The notes under the pieces were generated by a model that made no database searches, had not been told where the DNA came from, and was given only the letters and a program-made list of their open reading frames with translations. Of a stretch of DNA of 64,000 nt, positions 48,112 to 62,600 are shown one piece after another. Made by a program: the position numbers and the translations under genes. The stretch spans positions 452,528 to 516,527 of the forward strand of contig JAKTNV010000176.1 of assembly GCA_022747635.1 (NCBI GenBank), written 5' to 3'. Source of the stretch: Hetaerina americana (Eukaryota > Arthropoda > Insecta > Odonata > Calopterygidae). Every line of letters starts with the position of its first letter. The stretch's first letter is position 1.

Positions 48112-51100
48112 AAAATGGTCGTTTTTGAGAAACTGGTTCAGTTATTTGTATTTCTTGCTAGCATAACGTTTTCCAGCCGCAGTCCCGGGATGAGAAATTT
48201 CGTGATTCAAGGGACTCGTTTAGTTGTTCCCCCGAGGGTTTTTTTGAAAGCCTGTTAGTTTAAATTGTAAATTTGTGTGACACTGTTCATTTCTAAACGG
48301 CAGTTATTGACAAAATTTTCGTGTTCAAACGTATTTCTTGCAATCATAAAATTTTTCATCCGCAGTACCGGGATGAGAAATTTTGTGATTCAATTGTGGT
48401 GTTTAGTCTTTACCTAAGCGGTTTTTAAATGCTAAAAATCCATTGAATGAATATTTGGTCGCCTTTATTCCTTTTAAAGCAGTCGCTGTTATAAAAGTTT
48501 CGTAAATATACGTATTTTTTAAACATAACAATTAACCTCCGCAGTCCTGAGATAAGAAATTTCGCGAATTAATTGTCGTGTAAGTTTTTCTTCCAATTCT
48601 TTTTTAAAAGCTCTTCATTCATCAAATGAAAATTTGTTCCTTTCTTTACCTTTCAAAACGGTCGTTTTTGAGAAAATGGTATAATTTATACGTATTTCTT
48701 GCAAGCATAAAGTTTTCCAGCCGCAGTCCTGGGATGAGACATTTTGTGATTCCAGCAACTTTTTTAGTTGTTCCTTTGAGGGTTTTTTTAAAAGCCTGTT
48801 AGCTTTAATTGTAAATTTGTTTGACTCTTTTCATTTCCAAACGGCAGTTATTGAGCAAATTTTCGTATATTGACGTAATGCTTGCAATCCTAAAACTTTT
48901 CATCCGCAGTAACGGAATTAGAAATTTTGTGATTCAATTGTTGCGTATAGTTTTTACCTAAGCGGTTTTTAAAAGCTAAAAATCCATTGAATGAATATTT
49001 GGTCGCCTTTCTTCCTTTTAAAGCAGTCGCTGTTATAAAAGTTTCGTAAATATACGTATTTTTTAAACATAATAATTAACCTCCGCAGTCCTTGGATGAG
49101 AAATTTCGCGAATTAATTGTCGTGGTAGTTTTTCTTCCAAGTGCTTTTTTAAAAGCTCTTAATTCATCAAATGAAAATTTGTTCCTTTCTTTACCTTTCA
49201 AAACGGTCGTTTTTGAGAAAATGGTATCATTTATACGCATTTCTTGCAAGCATAACGTTTACCAGCCGAAGTACCGGGATGAGAAATTTCGCGATTCAAG
49301 CGACTCGATAGTTGTTTCCCGGAGGGTTTTTTGAAAGCTTGTTAGTTTTAATTGTAAATATGTTTGACTCTTTTCATTTCCAAACGGCAGTTATTAAAAA
49401 AATTTTCGTATTCAAACGTATTACTTGCAAATATAAAATTTTCCATCCGAAGTACCGGGATGAGTAATTTTGTGATTCAATGTGGCGTTTAGTATTTACC
49501 TAAGCGGTTTTTTATAATTTAAAATTCATTGAATGAATATTTGTTCGCCTCTCTTCCTTTCAAAGCAGTCGCTGTTATAAAAGTTTCGTTAATATACGTA
49601 TTTTTTAAACATAATAGTTTTCCTCCGCAGTCCCGGGATGAGAAATTTCGCGAATCAATTGTCGTGCATGTTTTTCTTCCAAGTGCTTTTTTAAAAGCCC
49701 TTCATTCATCAAATGAAAATTTGATCCTTTCTTTACCTCTCAAAACAGTCATTTTTGAGAAAATAGTAAAATTCATACGTATTTCTTGCAAGCATTACTT
49801 TTTCCAGCCGCAGTCCCGGAATGAGAAATTTCGTGATTCAAGGCTCTCGTTTAGTTGTTCCCCCGATGGTTTTTTTTTAAGCCTGTTAAATTTATTGTAA
49901 TATTGTTATCTCTTTTCTTTTCCAAACGGCAGTTATTGAGAAAATTTCCGTATTCAAACGTTTTTCTTGCAAATATAAAATTTTCCATCCGAAGAACCGA
50001 GACGAGAAATATTGTGATTCAATTATGGCGTTTAGTATTATCCTCAGCGGTTTTTTAAAGCTTAAAATTCATGGAATGAATATTTGGTCGTCTCCCTTCC
50101 TTGCAAAGCAGTCACAGTTATAAAAGATTCGTTAATATGCGTATTTTTTAAACATTATAATTTATCTCCGCAATCCCGGGATGAGAAATTTCGCGAATCA
50201 ACTGTCGTGTATGTTTTCAAGTGCTTTTATGAAAGCTCTTCATTCATCAAATGAAAATTTGTTCCTTTCTTTACCTTTCACAAATGTCGTTTTTGAGGAA
50301 ATGGTATCTTTATACGTCTTCCTTGCAAGCATATCGTTTTCCAGCCGCAGTCCTGGGATGAGAAATTTCGTGATTCAAGCGACTCCTGTAGTTGTTCCCC
50401 CGAGGGTTTTTTGAAAGCTTGTTAGTTTTAGTTGTAAATATGTTTGACTCTTTTCATTTCCAAACGGCAGTTATTTAGAAAATTTTCGTATTCAAACGTA
50501 TTTCTTGCAAATATATATTTTTCCATCCGAAGTACCGGAATTAGAAATTTTGTGATTTAATTGTGGCGTTTTGTTTTTACCTTAGCGGTTTTTTAAAGTA
50601 TAAAATTCATTGAATGAATATTTGGTCGCCTCACTTCCTTTCAAAGCAGTCGCTGTTATGAAAGTTTCGTTAAAATACGTTTTTTGTAAACATAATATTT
50701 TTCCTCTGCAGTCCCGGGATGAAAAATGTAGGGAATCAATTGTCGTCTAATTTTTTATTCCATGTGCTTTTTTAAAAGCTCTTAATTCATCAAATGAAAA
50801 TTTGTTCCTATCTTTACCTTTCAAAACGGTCGTATTTGAAAAAATGGTATCAATTACACGTATTTCTTGGAAGCATAATGATTTTCAGCCGCAGTCCCGG
50901 GATGAGAAATGCCGTGATTCAAGCAATTCGTTTAGGTGTTCCCCCGAGGGTTTTTTGAAAGCCTGTTAGTTTAAATTGTAATTTTTTTGACGGTTTTTTT
51001 TCCAAACGGCAGTTATTAAGAAAATTTTCGTATTCAAATGTATTTCTTGCAAATATAAAATTTTTCTTCCGGAGTTCCGGGATGAGAAATTTTGTGATTC

Positions 51101-52098
51101 AATTGTAGTGTTTTGATTTTACCTAAGCGGTTTTTTAAAGCTTAAAATTCATTGAATGATTATTTGGTCGCCTCCCTTCCTTTCAAAGCAGTCGCTGTAA
51201 TAAAAATTTTCGTTAATATGCGTATTTTTTAAATATAATAATTTTTCTCCGCAATCCCAAAATGAGAAATTTCGCGAGTCAATTGTCGTGTATGTTTTTC
51301 TTCCATGTGCTTTTTGAAAGCTCTTCATTCATCAAATGAAAATTTGATCCTTTGTTTACCTTTCAAAACGGTCGTTTTTGAGAAAATTGTATTATTTGTA
51401 CGTATTTCTTGCAAGCATACCTTTTTCCAGCCGCAGTCCCGAAATGTGAAATTTCGTCATTCAAGCCACTCGTTTAGTTTTTCCCCCGAGGGTATTTTTG
51501 AATGCCTGTTAGTTTTAATTGTAAATTTGTTTGACTCTTTTCATTACCAAACGGCAGTTATTGAGAAAAATTTCGTATCCAAACGTATTCCTTGCCAACA
51601 TAAAATTTTCCATCCAAAGTACCTGGATGAGAAATTTTCTGATTCAATTGGTGCGTTTAGTATTTACCTAAGCGGTTTTTTAAAGCCTAAAATTCATTAA
51701 ATGAATATTTGGTCGCCTCTCTTCCTTTCAAAGTAGTCGCTGTTATAAAAGTTTCTATAATATACGTATTTTTTAAACATAATAATTTTCCTTCGCAGTC
51801 CTGGGAGGAGAAATTTCGCGAATCAATTGTCGTGTATGTTTCTCTTCCAAGTGCTTTTTTAAAAGCTCTTCATCCATCAAATGAAAATTTGTTCCTTTCT
51901 TAACCTTTCAATACGGTCATTTTTGAGAAAATGGTATCATTTATTCGTATTTCTTGCAAGCATAAAGTTTTCCAGCCGCATTCCCGGGATGAGAAATTTC
52001 GTGATTCAAGTGACTCGTTTAGTAATTCCCCCGAGGGTTTTTTTGAAAACTTGTTAGTTTTAATTGTAAATTTGTTTGACTCTTTTCATTTCCAAACG
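48076..52098 (+). repeat. 7,594-bp-period block, copy 1
   Basis: A starts 48438, 48982, 49524, 50067, 50605, 51147, 51692 and 52237 recur at 56032, 56576, 57118, 57661, 58199, 58742, 59287 and 59832, an offset of 7,594-7,595 bp (14 trimers). The first 1.4 kb also recurs at +4,881 to +4,882 (9 trimers) at about 52957-54380. The match ends in a C monomer, where aaacggaagttattg differs from aaacggcagttattg. Confidence 0.9.
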
Positions 52099-54762
52099 GA
52101 AGTTATTGAGAAAATTTTCGTATTCAAACGTATTTCTTGCAAATATAAAATTTTTCTTCCGAAGTACCGCAATGAGAAATTTTGTGATTCAATTGTGGCG
52201 TTTAGTTTTTACATCAGCGGTTTTTTAAAGCTTAAAATTCATTGAATGAATATTTGGTCGCCTCTCTTCCTTTCAAAACAGTCGCTGTTATAAAAGTTTC
52301 GTTTATATACGTATTTTTTAAACATAATAATTTTCCTCCGCAGTCCCGGGATGAGAAATATCGCGAATCAACTTTCGTGGATGTTTCCAAGTGCTTTTAT
52401 GAAAGCTCTTCATTCATCAAATGAAAATTTGTTCCTTTCATTACCTTTCAGAACGGTCGTTTTTGAGGAAATGGTATCTTTTATACATCTTTCTTGCAAG
52501 CATATAGTTTTCAAGCCGCAGTCCCGGGATGAGATATTTCGTGATTCAAGCGACTGGTGTAGTTGTTCCCCCGATGGTTTTTTGAAAGCTTGTTAGTTTT
52601 AGTTGTAAATTTGTTTGACTCTTTTCATTTCAAAACGGCAGGTATTGAGAAAATTTCCGTATTCAAACGTATCTCTTGCAAATATAAAACTTTCCATCCA
52701 AAGTACCTAGATGAGAAATTTTTTGATTCAATTGTGGCGTTTAGTATTTACCTCAACGGTTTTTCAAAGCTTAAAATTCATTGAATGAATATTTGGTCGC
52801 CTCTCTACCTCTGAAAGTAGTCGCTGTTATAAAAGTTTCGTTAAAATACGTTTTTTGTAAACATAATAATTTTCCTCCGCAGTCCCGGGATGAAAAATGT
52901 CGCGAATCACTTGTGGTGTAAGTTTTTCTTCCATGTGCCTTTTTAAAAGCTTTTAATTCATCAAATGAATATTTGTTCCTTTCTTTACCTTTCAAAATGG
53001 TCGTTTTTGAGAAACTGGTTCAGTTATTTCTATTTCTTGCAAGCATAACGTTTTCCAGCCGCAGTCCCGGGATGAGAAATTTCGTGATTCAAGGGACTCG
53101 TTTAGTTGTTCCCCCGAGGGTTTTTTTGAAAGCCTGTTAGTTTAAATTGTAAATTTGTGTGACACTGTTCATTTCTAAACGGCAGTTATTGACAAAATTT
53201 TCGTATTCAAACGTATTTCTTGCAATCAAAAAATTTTTCATCCGCAGTACCGGGATGAGAAATTTTGTGATTCAATTGTGGTGTTTAGTCTTTACCTAAG
53301 CGGTTCTTAAATGCTAAAAATCCATTGAATGAATATTTGGTCGCCTTTCTTCCTTTTAAAGCAGTCGCTGTTATAAAAGTTTCGTAAATATACGTATTTT
53401 TTAAACATAACAATTAACCTCCGCAGTCCTGAGATAAGAAATTTCGCGAATTAATTGTCGTGTAAGTTTTTCTTCCAATTCTTTTTTAAAAGCTCTTCAT
53501 TCATCAAATGAAAATTTGTTCCTTTCTTTACCTTTCAAGACGGTCGTTTTTGAGAAAATGGTATAATTTATACGTATTTCTTGCAAGCATAAAGTTTTCC
53601 AGCCGCAGTCCTGGGATGAGACATTTTGTGATTCCAGCAACTTTTTTAGTTGTTCCTTTGAGGGTTTTTTAAAAGCCTGTTAGCTTTAATTGTAAATTTG
53701 TTTGACTCTTTTCATTTCCAAACGGCAGTTATTGAGCAAATTTTCGTATATTGACGTAATGCTTGTAATCCTAAAACTTTTCATCCGCAGTACCGGAATT
53801 AGAAATTTTGTGATTCAATTGTTGCGTATAGTTTTTACCTTAGCGGTTTTTAAAAGCTAAAAATCCATTGAATGAATATTTGGTCGCCTTTCTTCCTTTT
53901 AAAGCAGTCGCTGTTATAAAAGTTTCGTAAATATACGTATTTTTTAAACATAATAATTAACCTCCGCAGACCTGGGATGAGAAATTTCGCGAATTAATTG
54001 TCGTGGTAGTTTTTCTTCCAAGTGCTTTTTTAAAAGCTCTTAATTCATCAAATGAAAATTTGTTCCTTTCTTTACCTTTCAAAACGGTCGTTTTTGAGAA
54101 AAGGGTATCAATTATACGCATTTCTTGCAAGCATAACGTTTACCAGCAGAAGTACCGGGATGAGAAATTTCGCGATTCAAGCGACTCGATAGTTGTTTCC
54201 CGGAGGGTTTTTTGAAAGCTTGTTAGTTTTAATTGTAAATATGTTTGACTCTTTTCATTTCCAAACGGCAGTTATTAAAAAAATTTTCGTATTCAAACGT
54301 ATTACTTGCAAATATAAAATTTTCCATCCGAAGTACCGGGATGAGTAATTTTGTGATTCAATGTGGCGTTTAGTATTTTTCTAAGCGGTTTTTTAAAGCT
54401 TAAAATTCATTGAATGAATATTTGGTCGCCTCTCTTCCTTTCAAAGCAGTCGCGATTATAAAAGTTTCGTTAAAATACGTTTTTTGTAAACATAATAATT
54501 TTCCTCCGCAGTCCCGGGATGAAAAATGTCGCAAATCAATTGTGGTGTAATTTTTTCTTCCATGTGCCTTTTTAAAAGCTTTTAATTCATCAAATGAATA
54601 TTTGTTCCTTTCTTTACCTTTCAAAATGGTCGTTTTTGAGAAACTGGTTCATTTATTTGTATTTCTTGCTAGCATAAAGTTTTCCAGCCGAAGTCCCGGG
54701 ATGAGAAATTTCGTGATTCAAGGAACTCGTTTAGTTGTTCCACCGAGGGATTTTTTGAAAGC
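52051..54762 (+). repeat. 2,712-bp tandem repeat, copy 1 (5 trimers)
   Basis: A starts 52237, 52776, 53320 and 53863 recur at 54949, 55488, 56032 and 56576 (offset 2,712-2,713). The last part, 54405-54762, joins an A monomer with cagtcgcgattataa, as at 14998 and 34692, to a B monomer that switches to the ccaccgaggg tail sub-type. The block is therefore itself a mosaic. Confidence 0.88.
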
Positions 54763-57090
54763 TTGTTAGTTTTAATTGTAAATTTGTTTGACTCTTTTCA
54801 TTTCCAAACGGAAGTTATTGAGAAAATTTTCGTATTCAAACGTATTTCTTGCAAATATAAAATTTTTCTTCCGAAGTACCGCAATGAGAAATTTTGTGAT
54901 TCAATTGTGGCGTTTAGTTTTTACATCAGCGGTTTTTTAAAGCTTAAAATTCATTGAATGAATATTTGGTCGCCTCTCTTCCTTTCAAAACAGTCGCTGT
55001 TATAAAAGTTTCGTTTATATACGTATTTTTTAAACATAATAATTTTCCTCCGCAGTCCCGGGATGAGAAATATCGCGAATCAACTTTCGTGGATGTTTCC
55101 AAGTGCTTTTATGAAAGCTCTTCATTCATCAAATGAAAATTTGTTCCTTTCATTACCTTTCAGAACGGTCGTTTTTGAGGAAATGGTATCTTTTATACAT
55201 CTTTCTTGCAAGCATATAGTTTTCAAGCCGCAGTCCCGGGATGAGATATTTCGTGATTCAAGCGACTGGTGTAGTTGTTCCCCCGATGGTTTTTTGAAAG
55301 CTTGTTAGTTTTAGTTGTAAATTTGTTTGACTCTTTTCATTTCAAAACGGCAGGTATTGAGAAAATTTCCGTATTCAAACGTATCTCTTGCAAATATAAA
55401 ACTTTCCATCCAAAGTACCTAGATGAGAAATTTTTTGATTCAATTGTGGCGTTTAGTATTTACCTCAACGGTTTTTCAAAGCTTAAAATTCATTGAATGA
55501 ATATTTGGTCGCCTCTCTACCTCTGAAAGTAGTCGCTGTTATAAAAGTTTCGTTAAAATACGTTTTTTGTAAACATAATAATTTTCCTCCGCAGTCCCGG
55601 GATGAAAAATGTCGCGAATCACTTGTGGTGTAAGTTTTTCTTCCATGTGCCTTTTTAAAAGCTTTTAATTCATCAAATGAATATTTGTTCCTTTCTTTAC
55701 CTTTCAAAATGGTCGTTTTTGAGAAACTGGTTCAGTTATTTGTATTTCTTGCTAGCATAACGTTTTCCAGCCGCAGTCCCGGGATGAGAAATTTCGTGAT
55801 TCAAGGGACTCGTTTAGTTGTTCCCCCGAGGGTTTTTTTGAAAGCCTGTTAGTTTAAATTGTAAATTTGTGTGACACTGTTCATTTCTAAACGGCAGTTA
55901 TTGACAAAATTTTCGTGTTCAAACGTATTTCTTGCAATCATAAAATTTTTCATCCGCAGTACCGGGATGAGAAATTTTGTGATTCAATTGTGGTGTTTAG
56001 TCTTTACCTAAGCGGTTTTTAAATGCTAAAAATCCATTGAATGAATATTTGGTCGCCTTTATTCCTTTTAAAGCAGTCGCTGTTATAAAAGTTTCGTAAA
56101 TATACGTATTTTTTAAACATAACAATTAACCTCCGCAGTCCTGAGATAAGAAATTTCGCGAATTAATTGTCGTGTAAGTTTTTCTTCCAATTCTTTTTTA
56201 AAAGCTCTTCATTCATCAAATGAAAATTTGTTCCTTTCTTTACCTTTCAAAACGGTCGTTTTTGAGAAAATGGTATAATTTATACGTATTTCTTGCAAGC
56301 ATAAAGTTTTCCAGCCGCAGTCCTGGGATGAGACATTTTGTGATTCCAGCAACTTTTTTAGTTGTTCCTTTGAGGGTTTTTTTAAAAGCCTGTTAGCTTT
56401 AATTGTAAATTTGTTTGACTCTTTTCATTTCCAAACGGCAGTTATTGAGCAAATTTTCGTATATTGACGTAATGCTTGCAATCCTAAAACTTTTCATCCG
56501 CAGTACCGGAATTAGAAATTTTGTGATTCAATTGTTGCGTATAGTTTTTACCTAAGCCGTTTTTAAAAGCTAAAAATCCATTGAATGAATATTTGGTCGC
56601 CTTTCTTCCTTTTAAAGCAGTCGCTGTTATAAAAGTTTCGTAAATATACGTATTTTTTAAACATAATAATTAACCTCCGCAGTCCTGGGATGAGAAATTT
56701 CGCGAATTAATTGTCATGGTAGTTTTTCTTCCAAGTGCTTTTTTAAAAGCTCTTAATTCATCAAATGAAAATTTGTTCCTTTCTTTACCTTTCAAAACGG
56801 TCGTTTTTGAGAAAAGGGTATCATTTATACGCATTTATTGCAAGCATAACGTTTACCAGCCGAAGTACCGGGATGAGAAATTTCGCGATTCAAGCGACTC
56901 GATAGTTGTTTCCCGGAGGGTTTTTTGAAAGCTTGTTAGTTTTAATTGTAAATATGTTTGACTCTTTTCGTTTCCAAACGGCAGTTATTAAAAAAATTTT
57001 CGTATTCAAACGTATTACTTGCAAATATAAAATTTTCCATCCGAAGTACCGGGATGAGTAATTTTGTGATTCAATGTGGCGTTTAGTATT
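54763..57090 (+). repeat. 2,712-bp tandem repeat, copy 2
   Basis: This follows copy 1 to about 57090, where copy 1 enters the cagtcgcgattataa trimer (54405) and this copy continues as the gttttttataatttaaaatt sub-type of 49524. The small differences between copies include cggttcttaaatgc (53303) against cggtttttaaatgc. Confidence 0.87.
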
Positions 57091-59692
57091 TACCTAAGCG
57101 GTTTTTTATAATTTAAAATTCATTGAATGAATATTTGTTCGCCTCTCTTCCTTTCAAAGCAGTCGCTGTTATAAAAGTTTCGTTTATATACGTATTTTTT
57201 AAACATAATAGTTTTCCTCCGCAGTCCCGGGATGAGAAATTTCGCGAATCATTTGTCGTGCATGTTTTTCTTCCAAGTGCTTTTTTAAAAGCCCTTCATT
57301 CATCAAATGAAAATTTGATCCTTTCTTTACCTCTCAAAATAGTCATTTTTGAGAAAATAGTAAAATTCATACGTATTTCTTGCAAGCATTACTTTTTCCA
57401 GCCGCAGTCCCGGAATGAGAAATTTCGTGATTCAAGGCTCTCGTTTAGTTGTTCCCCCGATGGTTTTTTTTTAAGCCTGTTAAATTTATTGTAATATTGT
57501 TATCTCTTTTCTTTTCCAAACGGCAGTTATTGAGAAAATTTCCGTATTCAAACGTTTTTCTTGAAAATATAAAATTTTCCATCCGAAGAACCGAGACGAG
57601 ATATATTGTGATTCAATTATGGCGTTTAGTATTATCCTCAGCGGTTTTTTAAAGCTTAAAATTCATGGAATGAATATTTGGTCGTCTCCCTTCCTTGCAA
57701 AGCAGTCACAGTTATAAAAGATTCGTTAATATGCGTATTTTTTAAACATTATAATTTATCTCCGCAATCCCGGGATGAGAAATTTCGCGAATCAACTGTC
57801 GTGTATGTTTTCAAGTGCTTTTATGAAAGCTCTTCATTCATCAAATGAAAATTTGTTCCTTTCTTTACCTTTCACAAATGTCGTTTTTGAGGAAATGATA
57901 TCTTTATACGTCTTCCTTGCAAGCATATCGTTTTCCAGCCGCAGTCCTGGGATGAGAAATTTCGTGATTCAAGCGACTCCTGTAGTTGTTCCCCCGAGGG
58001 TTTTTTGAAATCTTGTTAGTTTTAGTTGTAAATATGTTTGACTCTTTTCATTTCCAAACGGCAGTTATTTAGAAAATTTTCGTATTCAAACGTATTTCTT
58101 GCAAATATATATTTTTCCATCCGAAGTACCGGAATTAGAAATTTTGTGATTTAATTGTGGCGTTTTGTTTTTACCTTAGCGGTTTTTTAAAGCTTAAAAT
58201 TCATTGAATGAATATTTGGTCGCCTCACTTCCTTTCAAAGCAGTCGCTGTTATGAAAGTTTCGTTAAAATACGTTTTTTGTAAACGTAATATTTTTCCTC
58301 TGCAGTCCCGGGATGAAAAATGTAGGGAATCAATTGTCGTCTAATTTTTTATTCCATGTGCTTTTTTAAAAGCTCTTAATTCATCAAATGAAAATTTGTT
58401 CCTATCTTTACCTTTCAAAACGGTCCGTATTTGAAAAAATGGTATCAATTACACGTATTTCTTGGAAGCATAATGATTTTCAGCCGCAGTCCCGGGATGA
58501 GAAATGCCGTGATTCAAGCAATTCGTTTAGGTTTTCCCCCGAGGGTTTTTTGAAAGCCTGTTAGTTTAAATTGTAATTTTTTTGACGGTTTTTTTTCCAA
58601 ACGGCAGTTATTAAGAAAATTTTCGTATTCAAATGTATTTCTTGCAAATATAAAGTTTTTCTTCCGGAGTTCCGGGATGAGAATCTTTGTGATTCAATTG
58701 TAGTGTTTTGATTTTACCTAAGCGGTTTTTTAAAGCTTAAAATTCATTGAATGATTATTTGGTCGCCTCCCTTCCTTTCAAAGCAGTCGCTGTAATAAAA
58801 ATTTTCGTTAATATGCGTATTTTTTAAATATAATAATTTTTCTCCGCAATCCCAAAATGAGAAATTTCGCGAGTCAATTGTCGTGTATGTTTTTCTTCCA
58901 TGTGCTTTTTGAAAGCTCTTCATTCATCAAATGAAAATTTGATCCTTTGTTTACCTTTCAAAACGGTCGTTTTTGAGAAAATTGTATTATTTGTACGTAT
59001 TTCTTGCAAGCATACCTTTTTCCAGCCGCAGTCCCGAAATGTGAAATTTCGTCATTCAAGCCACTCGTTTAGTTTTTCCCCCGAGGGTATTTTTGAATGC
59101 CTGTTAGTTTTAATTGTAAATTTGTTTGACTCTTTTCATTACCAAACGGCAGTTATTGAGAAAAATTTCGTATCCAAACGTATTCCTTGCCAACATAAAA
59201 TTTTCCATCCAAAGTACCTGGATGAGAAATTTTCTGATTCAATTGGTGCGTTTAGTATTTACCTAAGCGGTTTTTTAAAGCCTAAAATTCATTAAATGAA
59301 TATTTGGTCGCCTCTCTTCCTTTCAAAGTAGTCGCTGTTATAAAAGTTTCTATAATATACGTATTTTTTAAACATAATAATTTTCCTTCGCAGTCCTGGG
59401 AGGAGAAATTTCGCGAATCAATTGTCGTGTATGTTTCTCTTCCAAGTGCTTTTTTAAAAGCTCTTCATCCATCAAATGAAAATTTGTTCCTTTCTTAACC
59501 TTTCAATACGGTCATTTTTGAGAAAATGGTATCATTTATTCGTATTTCTTGCAAGCATAAAGTTTTCCAGCCGCATTCCCGGGATGAGAAATTTCGTGAT
59601 TCAAGTGACTCGTTTAGTAATTCCCCCGAGGGTTTTTTTGAAAACTTGTTAGTTTTAATTGTAAATTTGTTTGACTCTTTTCATTTCCAAAC
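55670..59692 (+). repeat. 7,594-bp-period block, copy 2
   Basis: This is the counterpart of 48076-52098, with a one-base insertion (cggtccgtatttg at about 58425 for cggtcgtatttg) accounting for the change of offset from 7,594 to 7,595. It overlaps the second 2,712-bp copy because the two periods are nested. Confidence 0.88.
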
Positions 59693-62600
59693 GGCAGTTA
59701 TTGAGAAAACTTTCGTATTCAAACTTATTTCTTGCAATTATAAAATTTTTCTTCCGAAGTACCGCGATGAGAAATTTTGTGATTCAATTGTGACGTTTAG
59801 TTTTTACCTCAGCGGTTTTTTAAAGCTTAAAATTCATTGAATGAATGTTTGGTCGACTCTCTTCCTTCAAAGCAGTCGCTGTTATAAAAGTTTCGTTAAT
59901 ATACGTATTTTTTAAACATAATAATTTTCCTCCGCAGTCCAAGGATGAGAAATTTCGCGAATCAAATGTCGTGTAAGTTTTCTTCCAAGTGCTTTTTTAA
60001 AAGCTCTTCATTCATTAAATGAAAACTTGTTCCTTTATATACCTTTCGAAACGGTCGTTTTTGAGAAAATGGTATCATTCATACGTATTTCTTGCAAGCA
60101 TAACGTTTTCCAGTCGCAGTCCCGGGATGAGAAATTTCATAATTCAAGCGACTCGTGTTGTTGTTCTACCGAGGGTTTTTTGAAAGGCTGTTAGTTTTAA
60201 TTGTAAATTTGTTCTCTCTTTTCATTTCCAAAGGGCAGTTTTTGAGAAAATTTTTGTATTCAAACGTATTTCTTGGAAAAAAAATTTTTTCATCCGAAGT
60301 ACCAATTTAAGAAATTTTGTGATTCATTTATGGCGTTTAGTTTTTACCTAAGCGGTTTTTAAAAGCTAAAAATCCATTGAATGAATATTTGGTCGCCTTT
60401 TTTCCTTTTAAAGCAGTCGCTGTTATAAAAGTTTCGTAAATATACGTATTTTTTAAACATAACAACTAACCTCCGCAGTCCTGGGATGAGAAATTTCGCG
60501 AATTAATTGTCGTTCAAGTTTTTCTTCCAAGTGCTTTTTTAAAAGCTCTTCATTCATCAAATGAAAATTTGTTCCTTTCTTTACCTTTCAAAACGGTCGT
60601 TTTTGAGAAAATGGTATCATTTATACGTATTTCTCTCAAGCATAAAGTTTTCCAGCCGCAGTCCCGGGATGAGACATTTCGTGATTCCAGCAACTTTTTA
60701 AGTTGTTCCTTTGAGGGTGTTTTGAAAGCCTGTTAGCTTTAATTGTAATTTTGTTTGACTCTTTTCACTTCCAAACGGCAGTTATTGAGCAAATTTTCGT
60801 ATATGGACGTATTTCTTGCAATCCTAAATTTTTTCATCCGCAGTACCGGAATTAGAAATTTTGTGATTCAATTGTTGCGTATAGTTTTTACATAAGCGGT
60901 TTTTAAAAGCTAAAAATCCATTGAACGAATATTTGGTCGCCTTTCTTCCTTTTAAAGCAGTCGCTGTTAAAAAAGTTTCGTAAATATACGTATTTTTTTA
61001 AACATAATAATTAACCTCCGCAGTCCTGGGATGAGAATTTTCGCGAATTATTTGTCGTGTAAGTTTTATGCTTTGTTGAAAGCTCTTCATTCATCAAATG
61101 AAAATTTGTTCCATTCTTTACCTTTCAAAACGGTCTTTTTTGAGAAAATGGTATCATTTATACGTATTTCTTGCAAGCATAAAGTTTTCCAGCCGCAGTC
61201 CTGGGATGAGACATTTCGTGATTCCAGCAACTTGTTTAGTTATTCCTTTGAGGGTTTTTTTGAAAGCCTGTTAGATTTAATTGAAAATTCGTTTGACTCT
61301 TTTCATTTACAAACGGCAGGTATTGAGAAAATTTTGAATTCAAACGTATTTCTTGCAATTATAAAATTTTTCATCCGCAGTACCGGGATGAGAAATTTTG
61401 TGATTCAATTGTGGCGTTTAGTTTTTACCTCAGCGGTTTTTTAAAGCATAAAATTCATTGAATGAATATTTGGTCGTCTCTCTTCCTTTCAAAGCAGTGG
61501 CGTTTTAAATGTTTCGTTAATATACGTATTTTTTTAACATAGTAATTTTACTCCGCAGTCCCGGGATGAGAAATTTCGTGAATCATATGTCGTGTAAGTT
61601 TTTTTTCCAAGTGCCTTTTTTATAGCTCTTCATTCATCAAATGAAAATTTGTTCCATTCTTTACCTTTCAAAACGGTCGTTTTTGAAAAAATGGTATCAT
61701 TTATACGTAATTCTTGCAAGCATAACGTTTTACTGCCGCAGTCCCGTGATGAGAAATTTCGTGATTCAAGCGACCCGTTTTGTTGTTCTATCAAGGGTTT
61801 TTTTAAAGCCTGTTAGTTTTAATTGTAAATTTGTTTGACTCTTTTCTTTTCCAAACGGCAGTTTTTAAGAAAATTTTCGTATTCAAACGTATTTCTTTCA
61901 ATCATAAAATTTTTCATCCGCAGTACCGGGATTAGAAACTTTGTGATTCAATTGTGGTGTTTAGTCTCTACCTAAGCGGTTTTTAAATGCTGAAAATCCA
62001 TTGAATGAATATTTGGTCGCCTTTCTTCCTTTTAAGGCAGTCGCTGTTATCAAAGTTTCGTAAATATACGTATTTTTTAAACATAATAATTAACCTCCGC
62101 AGTCCTGGGATGAGAATTTTCGCGAATTAATTGTCGTGTAAGTTTTTCTTCCAAGTGATTTTTTAAAAGCTCTTAATTCATCAAATGAAAATTTGTTCCT
62201 TTCTTTACCTTTCAAAACGGTCATTTTTGAGAAAATGTTATCTTTTAAACGTATTTCTTGCAAGCATAACTTTTTCCAGCCGCAGTCCCGAAATGTGAAA
62301 TTTCGTCATTCAAGCCACTCGTTTAGTTTTTCCCCCGAGGGTATTTTTGAATGCCTGTTAGTTATAATTGTAAATTTGTTTGACTCTTTTCATTACCAAA
62401 CGGCAGTTATTGAGAAAAATTTCGTATCCAAACGTATTCCTTGCCAACATAAAATTTTCCATCCAAAGTACCTGGATGAGAAATTTTCTGATTCAATTGT
62501 TGCGTTTAGTATTTACCTAAGCGGTTTTTTAAAGCTTAAAATTCATTAAATGAATATTTGGTCGCCTCTCTTCCTTTCAAAGTAATCGCTGTTATAAAAG

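Noticed and set aside
61031..61444. Open frame of 137 codons
   Set aside because: It reads through B and C monomers that happen to stay in frame after a tail deletion in the A monomer near 61055. The same sequence elsewhere is broken.
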